Below, in pieces: positions 35,011-43,211 of a stretch of 64,000 bases of DNA. The DNA is taken from NCBI GenBank assembly GCA_030123565.1, contig CP126122.1, forward strand, positions 879,001-943,000. Direction: 5' to 3'. The stretch's first letter is position 1. Each line of letters starts with the position of its first letter. The notes below the pieces were generated by a model. The model saw only the letters and a list, made by a program, of their open reading frames with translations. It ran no database searches and had not been told where the DNA came from. The translations under genes were made by a program, and so were the position numbers. The stretch is from Nitrospira sp. GTDB lineage: Bacteria; Nitrospirota; Nitrospiria; Nitrospirales; Nitrospiraceae.

Positions 35011-35976
35011 TCAGCCTGCATCGGCGCCGGCTTTTCTGCGCAGGGTTTCCAAATGTTGCCGGTCTTCCGGCGAGAGGTGCAGACCCCGTTTGTCGATCCC
35101 CGCGAGGATTTTAAAGGCTTCCTTCCAGTAGCCATGTGCTTCGCTGATGTGGTTCTGTCGTTCAGCGAGATCAGCCAATCTCCAGTAGGAGACATACAAG
35201 TCGCGCTGCCACTGGGTATTGCCGGGGTCGCTTGCCGCCAGTTGCTTCCGAATCACCAGGCTGTCGCGGTAGGCCTGCGCGGCCTGGTCGAGCTTTCCTT
35301 GGGCGACCGCCACATCGCCGAGCTTGCTGTAGGAGACGGTGAGGTCGCGCTGCCAGTTGCGGTTTTCCGGATCATTGTCAGTGAGGCGTTTAGCGATGCG
35401 GAAGGCTTCTTCGTAATCGCGTCTGGCATCGGCAATGGTGGTGTGGACGCGAGCGAGGTCCCCCTGATCGGTGAGAAACCAGAAAAAGGCGTGGAGGGCT
35501 TCCGGCCAATCCGGCTCAATGGCAAAGATGTCTGTGTACAGATTACGGGCCTCGGTAGCTTGGCCCTTGGCCTGCTGGTGCAGGGCGGCGGTCCGGAGCA
35601 GGGGCTGGAGGTCGGCACGGTTGTGTTCGCGGGCAACTGTAGCGCGGGTGCGAACTGTTTGGAGGATCGAGGAGCGTTGTGCCCCCACGTAGGCAATGGT
35701 CTCGTCCACGCCCTGTTCCTTCAGGATGCGGGTCATCTCCCGGAAGACCTTCGTGCTCGTGCCCCGACCCTCAATTTCGGCAAAGGAGGTTGCTAGCTCT
35801 TCGATGCGGGAGAGCCGCAGGCGGTGTGCATCGTCGGCTGCTTCGCGCAGCTCCTGCCGTTTTTTCCAGTCGGTTGCTGCCTCGACCTCGGCCAGCTCGC
35901 GACGATGGGTTTCTTCCGTGGTCTGCAGCAGGTGGGCGCGGATTTTCTCGGTATTCACTACGGCAGCCTGCTGCAT
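35011..35976 (-). CDS. C-terminal TPR part of a DUF4062-TM-TPR protein, separated by an in-frame TGA
   Basis: The frame is the same as that of the segment ending at 36001: only one TGA (36001-36003) separates them, with the eight codons VYQSLHTD between the TGA and the ATG at 35976. The 321-residue product is a coiled coil (THRRELAEVEAATDWKKRQE) followed by tetratricopeptide-like repeats (YSKLGDVAVAQGKLDQAAQA, YVSYWRLADLAERQNHISEA). It is conserved-looking to its end, with no other disruption. If translated alone it would be a soluble TPR protein; otherwise it is the second half of a broken gene. Last gene of the conflict-like cluster. Confidence 0.7.
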   Translation of the reverse strand: MQQAAVVNTEKIRAHLLQTTEETHRRELAEVEAATDWKKRQELREAADDAHRLRLSRIEELATSFAEIEGRGTSTKVFREMTRILKEQGVDETIAYVGAQRSSILQTVRTRATVAREHNRADLQPLLRTAALHQQAKGQATEARNLYTDIFAIEPDWPEALHAFFWFLTDQGDLARVHTTIADARRDYEEAFRIAKRLTDNDPENRNWQRDLTVSYSKLGDVAVAQGKLDQAAQAYRDSLVIRKQLAASDPGNTQWQRDLYVSYWRLADLAERQNHISEAHGYWKEAFKILAGIDKRGLHLSPEDRQHLETLRRKAGADAG

Positions 35977-36000
35977 GTCGGTATGGAGACTCTGGTAGAC

Positions 36001-36621
36001 TCACCAGCCACCACCGCCTAGGAGCACAAGACCCAAAAGGGTGGCGATGACCCCCCTAGTGAGTCGGCGCTCTCGGCGCTCGGCCCGTTGCCGCAACTCG
36101 CCCAAATCATCGCGCAGGCGGAGGACGATGTTTTGCAACTCGGTATCGTTATTCGCCGTATGGCGGAGGTGATTGTCTTGCTTGAGCTTCGCGAGGTAAT
36201 CCTGCTGGAGTGCTCGCCGCTCAGCCTGGTAGCCTGCGGCGTCGGGCTGAACGGTGTCGCGCGGCAGGTCGAGTTGCTCAGGTGGCTTGTCACGCCGGCA
36301 ATCCTTGCCGATCACGATGACCCAGGTCTTTTTGGCATGCTTCCGAGCGTAGAGGAACTCAAGCTGGGTGTAGGACACTCGGCCGTATTCCGGATCCACG
36401 TCGGGCGGTTCGGCGCCGTAGCCCTGGCCGATGAGCTGGATAAGGCCCTCGCAGGAGTCGAGCTGTTCGCGCAGCCACTGGCGCAGCTCGCCATGGCCGG
36501 TAGGGAAGTCGTCCTGGGAGACGGGATCGAACCCGAGGGTGCGGACGGTGGCGGCCACGGCCTGGCGGGCGGCGCGCAGCTCCTCACTGACGGCGGAGAG
36601 AAAGAGTCGGGGGCGGTTCAT
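36001..36621 (-). CDS. N-terminal DUF4062 part, membrane anchored, ends at a premature TGA
   Basis: The 206-residue segment starts RPRLFLSAVSEELRAARQAV and continues FPTGHGELRQWLREQLDSCE, LIQLIGQGYG and RVSYTQLEFLYARKHAKKTW, the DUF4062 pattern (a Rossmann-like TIR/deoxyribosyltransferase-related domain often at the N-terminus of STAND proteins). A helix with heptads and a transmembrane segment (VIATLLGLVLLGGGGW) follow, at the very end of which the frame stops at TGA directly after a Trp codon. A one-base change from TGG would rejoin it to the TPR segment. It is 130 bases past the patatin gene. Confidence 0.75.
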   Translation of the reverse strand: MNRPRLFLSAVSEELRAARQAVAATVRTLGFDPVSQDDFPTGHGELRQWLREQLDSCEGLIQLIGQGYGAEPPDVDPEYGRVSYTQLEFLYARKHAKKTWVIVIGKDCRRDKPPEQLDLPRDTVQPDAAGYQAERRALQQDYLAKLKQDNHLRHTANNDTELQNIVLRLRDDLGELRQRAERRERRLTRGVIATLLGLVLLGGGGW

Positions 36622-36751
36622 GCGATATCAGCTTCCGGCTTCATTCGTTTCCAGTATTGCCAGATGGCGCCTTCCCGAAGCTTCCGCCGTCGATCGATCA
36701 TGACCCTTGAGCGCTGAAGTATGGTCGCCTCCCTGCCAGTCCCTCTCCGGA

Positions 36752-37939
36752 TCAGGCCGCTGGTGAGCAGAACGGATCCAGATGGCTCAGGCTCACATAT
36801 TTCTGTGCGTAAGCCGCACCGACGCTCTGGATTTCCCGGATGTATTTCACCGAATCCATGACCTGCACGTGATCGGCCTGGATATCTCCGCGTCCTATGG
36901 CCTTTAGTCCGGCTTGGGTCATGTCGGGATCGTAGCGGACATACGTGAATTGTTTCGAGCCGGTCCAGTTTGAAACTCGGGCATCGACCGAAAGGACCAT
37001 GTCTCCGATTTCGCGGTCGATCTGCGCGCCGAAACGGCAGTCGCCCAATATGCGGCAGACCATGTCCCAGCCGGCGCAGGCCGCATTCATCAAGGCGCGC
37101 GGAACATTCTTCGCGTGATCCAGTAACCAGAGATCGTCCGCCTGCAGATCAGGGCGTGCGTAGGCGGCGTTCCCCGTGCCGACCGAGACGATCAACAGCC
37201 TGTCCGGTCCAGTGGCCCAGTTGAGTTTGTAGGGCGCAGCCGTCGCCATCTGGAAGGCGAGGAACGCCGGATTGTTGTAGGTCGTCAACCCGCCGTCGAC
37301 GAAAACGAACTGATATTCGTTGGGCGTACCTGACGCGAAGGTTACCACCTCGGGCGGAAAGAAGGTCGGCGCAGCGGTGCTGGCGCGCACCAATTGCCAG
37401 AGCGGCAGGTTGAGATTGCAGTCCTTGCGATCTCGCTGGTTGTACTTGGCACCGGGATTGTTCCACACCGGCCAGGGTGAATCGGTGCTGTGGTTGCGCA
37501 ACACCATCATCAGCAGGGTGCGCAGGCCCCCATCGCCGAGCGTGGCAGGGGATGCGTTATCGGGATAGCCCAACGCCCGGTTGAGTTCGGCGCGTAGTTT
37601 GGCGGCCAGCGGCTCATCGTTGTAGCTATAACGCAGCCGCTTGAACACCGACGCCTTGTCGAACATCTGTTCGCCGCTCTCGACGTAAAACGCGCGGATC
37701 CTGTCCATGGACATGCCGGCCGAAATACAGGCGGCAATGATGGCTCCCGTGCTGGTCCCGCAGACGAAGTCGAACCAGTCGGCCAGGACCAAATCAGGTG
37801 TGCCGAATCGCGCGCGGAGATCGGCTTCCAATTTCGCCAGAATTTCCACCGTCATCAGGCCCAGGATTCCCCCGCCGTCACAGGCAAGGATTTTCTTCGG
37901 GCCGGAGGAATCAACGCCCACTTTCACCTGTTCGCTCAT
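36752..37939 (-). CDS. Patatin-like phospholipase
   Basis: The 395-residue protein has all patatin elements: the oxyanion loop DGGGILGLM (residues 21-29), the nucleophile motif GTSTG (Ser63) and the catalytic dyad Asp215 in VDGGLTTYNNP. It lacks a signal peptide and so would act from the cytoplasm on membrane lipids. Patatins of this type are effectors in CBASS (CapV/CapE) and in STAND-linked immune loci, where activation destroys the membrane. It lies 94 bases downstream of the STAND-WD40 gene, on the same strand, which suggests it is a co-expressed effector. Confidence 0.9.
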   Translation of the reverse strand: MSEQVKVGVDSSGPKKILACDGGGILGLMTVEILAKLEADLRARFGTPDLVLADWFDFVCGTSTGAIIAACISAGMSMDRIRAFYVESGEQMFDKASVFKRLRYSYNDEPLAAKLRAELNRALGYPDNASPATLGDGGLRTLLMMVLRNHSTDSPWPVWNNPGAKYNQRDRKDCNLNLPLWQLVRASTAAPTFFPPEVVTFASGTPNEYQFVFVDGGLTTYNNPAFLAFQMATAAPYKLNWATGPDRLLIVSVGTGNAAYARPDLQADDLWLLDHAKNVPRALMNAACAGWDMVCRILGDCRFGAQIDREIGDMVLSVDARVSNWTGSKQFTYVRYDPDMTQAGLKAIGRGDIQADHVQVMDSVKYIREIQSVGAAYAQKYVSLSHLDPFCSPAA

Positions 37940-38033
37940 GGTGCATCTTCACGGCAGTCAGCATCAGTCGGAGTTGAGGTCATCAGCTCGCGACGATTCG
38001 TTTGCGGCCGCGAGGCCAGCTTCCTGCTTTGGC

Positions 38034-41000
38034 TCATTCGGTAATGGACTGGTCATGACATTGAATTTCGTAGGGTATGTCTTTTGACACCCATTCACGC
38101 CACTGATCGGCACTCATGTTCTTACCGAGTTTTGAACAAATAATGCCGGCCCATAGATGAGGTCCTGGCCACAGGAGAATAGTCTGTTTATCAGCTGTCA
38201 CAAAAAAACTGCCATCCGGCGCCAGTGCCACCGCCTGAATATCGCGAGACTGATGGCCGAGGAAATGTGCGGAGATCTGCACGTGTTCGTTCCCATCCCA
38301 CAGTTCAATCCGCCCCTGTTGTCCCCCGACTAGAATCAACCCTCCGTCTCTGCTCGTATCGATCGATGTGAGCGGAAGCGGGGTAAAGTCACGAAAGCCT
38401 AGCCGCAACAGGAACTCATCATGCTTCTTCAGGCCTCCGACTGTTGGTTGCTTCAGGATGGTCTGCTGCCATTCCAGTATACGGCCATCGTCTCCCGCCG
38501 AGAGCAACCATCTCGCTCCGCCACGAGACACGGACTTGACGGGGTCTGTGTGCCCTTGAAGTATGCGTTCATATTCCGACTTAGCAACATCGAGCATACG
38601 CAAACCGGCGTAACTGTCTCCTACGGCCAAGTAGTTGCCGTCGCCGGTGAAACTGACGGTATAGAGTTCATAACCCTCTTGCGCATAGGAGGGTTTCTCA
38701 AGCCGCCGGATTCTTTTGCCGGTCGCGATATCCCAAAGACGGATCGTGCCATCCTTGCTTCCTGCAGCCACCAATTTTTCATTCGGCGATACGGCAATTG
38801 ATCGTACCGGCTCGGCCTGATCCTCCATGTCCGGGCCGATACTATTTTGAGAGGCAGCGTCCCAACGTTTGAGCATGCCGTCGTCGCCTCCGGACACAAT
38901 CACCGACCGACTGTCGATGCGTAAGAATGCCAGACTACGGATTGCTCGGTCATGCGCGTGCCAGTGCCGATCCGCAGGTAAGGTGACAGGTTCAAAATCA
39001 GATCGATGAAATGAGTTCCACAGATAGATGGTGCCTTTGTCATCTCCCACGGCAATGGATTCGCCGTTCGGACTAATCGTGAGGGTGGTCACATTGCCCG
39101 GCCTTGAGGATGCTTGTTCCGCACCTGATCCTAATTCCAGCTGCGCAAGCGAAAACCCAGGACTCTTGCTACCCCAAATGCGAATCGATCCATCTTGTCC
39201 GGTAGACACCAGCCGAGTTCCATCTCTGCTGAAGGCAACTCCCATGACAGCTCCGCCGTGCCCAAGCAACACGCCCTCGTCAATCACATCAAATTCTCTT
39301 GGACTGGATACCGTCGCCGATCCCCTCGTCCCTGTTGCCTTAGCGCAGGTCCTGTCATTCTTCTGCAACCAGAATAGCCGGACATTGCCATCCGCCGCCG
39401 AAGAGGCAACCAGGCCGTCTCGATTAACAGCGACTCCATAAAGCCTCGCCTTCTGTCGCATGCTCTTCTGCACAAGGCAACCCTGTTTGATATTCCAGAC
39501 CATGACGCGTCCGTCGTCGCTTGCAGAAATCAGGAGATTCGGGTCTGTCGGTGAAAATACGAGTTGCTCGATAGTGGCCTCATGCCCATGCAATTCCACC
39601 GGCTGTCCCTTAGGTTTGCTAAGGTTCCACAGTCTAATGACACCATCGTCACTGCCAGAAGCCATGAAATGATCATCCGGTCCGACTGCCACGGCAATCA
39701 CTCTATCTTTGTGGGGAAATTCGCGCCCCATGCCGGTTTTAAGGTCCCATAGCCGTAGCATTTTGTCGCTGCCGCCGGAGGCGACAAATTCTGCTTCTGG
39801 CGGTCCACCATAGGCCACGCTATAGATATCGCCCACCTTACTCTTCTCGAACCGATGCAGTCTTTTCTGTTGCAGTACGTCGAAAATGCAGACTACACCA
39901 CTCCCTGTGACCTTGTTGTCATTTGCGACATACCCGGCGGACAGCCGTGTGCCGTCGCTGTTGTAGGCGAGGGCCCAAGCAGATTCGGTGGCTGATTGCC
40001 CACAATCCAGTCTGCCGGTTTCACGATACGTCTCGGCATCGAGTAGACGGATCAGGCCGTCCTCTCCCCCGACAGCAAGTGTCTTTCCGCCGGGACTGTA
40101 CGCAAGGGCCGGTGTGGGGACAAGGCCGTCGATTGTAACGGGCCTGCGCAGATGGCCGGAGGCTTCCAGGACCGAATGAAGCGAGGTCAGACTTGCGACT
40201 CGAGCGTGGGATAATCCTCGATCACCCTGACTCAATTGATAGGCTGCAAGCGCTCGATACATCATCTGCTCCAAGGGCTCCATGCCTGCCCCTAGTGCCA
40301 ACCGTCCTTCTGCGAGATGGGAGATGACCATGGATACGGCTGCATTGGCCTCTTCCGCCGCTCGCTTCTGTGCTTGCTTCCATCCCCACCCAACCACAAA
40401 TGCAATCGCGCAGATGGCGAGGATTGTGACAACACCCAGGATTTTGGCAATCTTGAGGCTATGGCGAGCCGTATCCCGTTCGGCTTGCAACTCTTCGCTT
40501 CTGGCTCGTTCCCTGTCACGCTCGTCCTGGGCCAGTCTAGCCAAACGTTCCTGTTCTTCCTGGTGCTGTTTGATCTTACGTTCGTCCCTGGCCTTCCGCA
40601 CCACGGGAACGAGGCGATCGTGGATCAACTCTATGCGTGTCGCATCGGAGTGATGGACAAGTCGCAGCAGATGATGCCCCTTAGTGAGAGCGACCAGTTG
40701 TCCCTTGGTGAGTAGATTCTTTTGAAGGGCTTCCTCCTTCGGATAAGTGCCTCGAAAGTGATCGCCTTGGATCAGGTAGTTCTCGATGAACAGGGCTACA
40801 TCGGGTGGGCCCTTCACCGCATCGTCGTCGAGAGCTTCCCGATAGAAACCGTCCAAAATATCCTGTCCGGTTTGCTCAACCAATGCCTGGTCGATCTTCG
40901 CGCCGCCGGTCCGTTGAGCGTTGAGCCGGGAACAACAGAGACTCAGCAACACGGGCTCAATGACCATTTCGGACGGATTGGCTCCATCAGATGCGTGGTC

Positions 41001-41825
41001 CCGTTTGCCGACTAAATCGACGATGAATGGTGCCACTTCCGCGTCGAGCACTTCTTTCCCGGCCAGCGTGACCGCCTCGATCGCGCGATCCCGCGACATC
41101 GGACTCAACCGCAAATAGTTTTTCAGCAACGAAGGCACTTTCTGTTCCCACGTTTGGATCTCGGGCAGGAAATCCTCTCGAAACGACAGAATGATGCGAT
41201 AGCGCTGGGACAGGAGATCCAGGGATGATCGTACGGACTCTGCTTCTTCATCGAGGATCTCTGGTGGGATACGGTTTTCGATGAGATCGGCCAAACCGTC
41301 GAAGACATGGCTTATCAACTCGACATCGCTGCTCTTGTGCGAAAACAGCTCTTCAAACTGGTCGAACACCAAGACCGGAGTAAGAGGAAAGTTGTCGCAA
41401 CTCCAAATTTTCAGGTCTTTACGATGCAAATATTCCCACAGGCTGCCTCCATCGCGAGGCTGAGGGTATTCAGCTTTTCCTCGGTCCATCTCCTCGGTAA
41501 GTCGCCGCATGACCTGCTGAAGTGGTGAGGCCATCCCGATGTTCGCGAATTGCAGCCGCACATGGACCGGTAAATAGTGCTGCTTTCGCAGCTTCGGATA
41601 GAGCCCGGCCTGCAGGAGCGACGTTTTGCCCAGCCCCGATTTCCCATAGACAACCGTCAACGGTGCCAATCGAACGAGCCGGAATAGCTCCGCAGCTTCC
41701 TCGTCCCGACCGAAGAAAAAGGCGTGAGAGGCTTCCTCATACGCATCCAAGCCCGGCCATGGGTTATGAGCGTTCAGTTCGGTGTGGGTTTCGGACAAGG
41801 CGATCACGTCGGCCTGGTCTCCCAT
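38034..41825 (-). CDS. STAND NTPase (nSTAND1-like) with membrane helix and two WD40 propellers
   Basis: This 1263-residue protein starts NPWPGLDAYEEASHAFFFGR, the typical prelude of nSTAND1 ATPases, with Walker A GKSGLGKTS (61-69) and Walker B VLVFDQFEELF. The helical end of the module closes with RIELIHDRLVPVV. A charged coiled coil (RKIKQHQEEQERLARL) leads to one transmembrane helix (ILGVVTILAICAIAFVVGWG). About fourteen WD40-like repeats follow (for example GGSDKMLRLWDLKTG, SKDGTIRLWDIATG), enough for two seven-bladed propellers as the probable sensor. The gene begins 22 bases before the end of the SIR2-TIR gene, in another frame. STAND proteins oligomerise on ligand binding and switch on effectors. 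Confidence 0.92.
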   Translation of the reverse strand: MGDQADVIALSETHTELNAHNPWPGLDAYEEASHAFFFGRDEEAAELFRLVRLAPLTVVYGKSGLGKTSLLQAGLYPKLRKQHYLPVHVRLQFANIGMASPLQQVMRRLTEEMDRGKAEYPQPRDGGSLWEYLHRKDLKIWSCDNFPLTPVLVFDQFEELFSHKSSDVELISHVFDGLADLIENRIPPEILDEEAESVRSSLDLLSQRYRIILSFREDFLPEIQTWEQKVPSLLKNYLRLSPMSRDRAIEAVTLAGKEVLDAEVAPFIVDLVGKRDHASDGANPSEMVIEPVLLSLCCSRLNAQRTGGAKIDQALVEQTGQDILDGFYREALDDDAVKGPPDVALFIENYLIQGDHFRGTYPKEEALQKNLLTKGQLVALTKGHHLLRLVHHSDATRIELIHDRLVPVVRKARDERKIKQHQEEQERLARLAQDERDRERARSEELQAERDTARHSLKIAKILGVVTILAICAIAFVVGWGWKQAQKRAAEEANAAVSMVISHLAEGRLALGAGMEPLEQMMYRALAAYQLSQGDRGLSHARVASLTSLHSVLEASGHLRRPVTIDGLVPTPALAYSPGGKTLAVGGEDGLIRLLDAETYRETGRLDCGQSATESAWALAYNSDGTRLSAGYVANDNKVTGSGVVCIFDVLQQKRLHRFEKSKVGDIYSVAYGGPPEAEFVASGGSDKMLRLWDLKTGMGREFPHKDRVIAVAVGPDDHFMASGSDDGVIRLWNLSKPKGQPVELHGHEATIEQLVFSPTDPNLLISASDDGRVMVWNIKQGCLVQKSMRQKARLYGVAVNRDGLVASSAADGNVRLFWLQKNDRTCAKATGTRGSATVSSPREFDVIDEGVLLGHGGAVMGVAFSRDGTRLVSTGQDGSIRIWGSKSPGFSLAQLELGSGAEQASSRPGNVTTLTISPNGESIAVGDDKGTIYLWNSFHRSDFEPVTLPADRHWHAHDRAIRSLAFLRIDSRSVIVSGGDDGMLKRWDAASQNSIGPDMEDQAEPVRSIAVSPNEKLVAAGSKDGTIRLWDIATGKRIRRLEKPSYAQEGYELYTVSFTGDGNYLAVGDSYAGLRMLDVAKSEYERILQGHTDPVKSVSRGGARWLLSAGDDGRILEWQQTILKQPTVGGLKKHDEFLLRLGFRDFTPLPLTSIDTSRDGGLILVGGQQGRIELWDGNEHVQISAHFLGHQSRDIQAVALAPDGSFFVTADKQTILLWPGPHLWAGIICSKLGKNMSADQWREWVSKDIPYEIQCHDQSITE

Positions 41826-43189
41826 CGACTGTCCTGCAACAACTGTTTCAGTTTCTTTTCGAGGCGCTCGTCAGGTACGCCGTCGGGCGCGTGTGCAAAG
41901 TCGATATGTCTTTCGTCTCTCCATTTCGGTACGAGCGTGGCGGTATAGGACCCTGGCTCGAAATCGCTATCAACAATGATCGGGAGGAGGAAATCGCGGT
42001 TCATTGGGAGGCGATCGTCCGCCCGTTCCCACTCTTTGAATACAAAGGCTTCTTTTCGGCTGTTGCAAGATCTCGACAGCAACGGCAGGAAATACCGGCA
42101 GCTGCCTATGCCGTCGAAAATCCGGCGTCGAAAGTCCTGTCCCGGTTCGATACTGTGACGGTCGAACCATACCTCGTTTTCAGTGACGCCCAGCTTGAGT
42201 AGCGATTGCTGCAGCGATTCGGCACGAGCCCGATCCGTCTGTCGCGAATAGCTGATGAAAAACATCGTTCCGCGGGGTACGGCCTCTTCCGCTGGGGGGC
42301 CGGGCTCCCGTGCAGCCGCCCCATGTTCGTTCATCCAACGACGGTGTAGTTCGGCAACGAATTCAACCGGCGAAAGCTCGGAGAGCACTTCAGTGCCCGT
42401 ACTGTAGCTGCTGAGAAAACAGGTAAAGCTTTCCTCCGGTTTCAGCTGTTCGATCAACCAGGATTGTCTGTAGTTCTCAGAGAGCCGGTTCTCATTGGTC
42501 GCACGCAGGAAAAACCGGCTCAGCCATTCGGGGAAATTACACCCGATGAACAGCAGGCTGCGTTTCTGTAATTCACCGAGGAATACCCTCAGTGTTTGGC
42601 GACCCTTGACGATCATGTAATGGGCATACTCAAGGACGTCCTCGTCATGAATCGCGAACATCGGTCCTGAACGTGCCTTGCCGAAGAGGTACAGCAGATT
42701 CACTTCGCCCGGTCTCTCCTGCCAATCACGGAGCAGATCTTTTCCTTCGCTGGTCGGTAGGTTCGGTGAATGAATGATCTCGTTCACGGCGCAGCGCCGC
42801 TTCAGGCAACGGGCGAGCAGATCGTCCGGGGTCAATGTCACGAAGAGACGAAAGTCGGCAATTGCTGCCAGCTGCCTTATCGGTTCCGGAATCGTAAAGT
42901 CTTCGGCATTGATCACATCGCGGATGGCTTTCCAGACGCGATCATAAAGGCTTGGCAGTGGGAATTCCTTTTTCAGTCGGGAGATCACCTCGTTAACTTC
43001 TCGAAAGGGTGGAAGCGCGATCTCTTCAGGGACCTTGCCGCGGTTGAGGTTCAGTAGGAGGCGCGCAGCGACCTGTGCCTGTAAGGAGGTCTGCCCGTCG
43101 GCTCCAATCAGCAACCGAGATCCGATGATCGGGACGACATTGTTGTCCCGGATCTTGTCCATCAGGCTCTCCCAGTCTGTCGCACCCAT
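41804..43189 (-). CDS. SIR2-like plus TIR domain protein
   Basis: The 461-residue protein begins with a SIR2-like Rossmann segment (NNVVPIIGSRLLIGADGQTS; later RQLAAIADFRLFVTLTPDD). Where active SIR2 domains carry the catalytic His-Gly, this one reads YLFG (Phe169), so NAD hydrolysis by this domain is doubtful. The C-terminal TIR domain runs from MFFISYSRQTDRARAESLQQ through VWFDRHSIEPGQDFRRRI to FVFKEWERADD, with Glu386 as candidate NADase residue. This layout suggests a TIR NADase with a SIR2-derived sensor or scaffold. It overlaps the STAND gene and follows the TPR gene by 22 bases, so the three are likely one operon. Confidence 0.85.
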   Translation of the reverse strand: MGATDWESLMDKIRDNNVVPIIGSRLLIGADGQTSLQAQVAARLLLNLNRGKVPEEIALPPFREVNEVISRLKKEFPLPSLYDRVWKAIRDVINAEDFTIPEPIRQLAAIADFRLFVTLTPDDLLARCLKRRCAVNEIIHSPNLPTSEGKDLLRDWQERPGEVNLLYLFGKARSGPMFAIHDEDVLEYAHYMIVKGRQTLRVFLGELQKRSLLFIGCNFPEWLSRFFLRATNENRLSENYRQSWLIEQLKPEESFTCFLSSYSTGTEVLSELSPVEFVAELHRRWMNEHGAAAREPGPPAEEAVPRGTMFFISYSRQTDRARAESLQQSLLKLGVTENEVWFDRHSIEPGQDFRRRIFDGIGSCRYFLPLLSRSCNSRKEAFVFKEWERADDRLPMNRDFLLPIIVDSDFEPGSYTATLVPKWRDERHIDFAHAPDGVPDERLEKKLKQLLQDSRWETRPT

Positions 43190-43211
43190 ATTGCCCTCGC
43201 TTCGCGAAATG

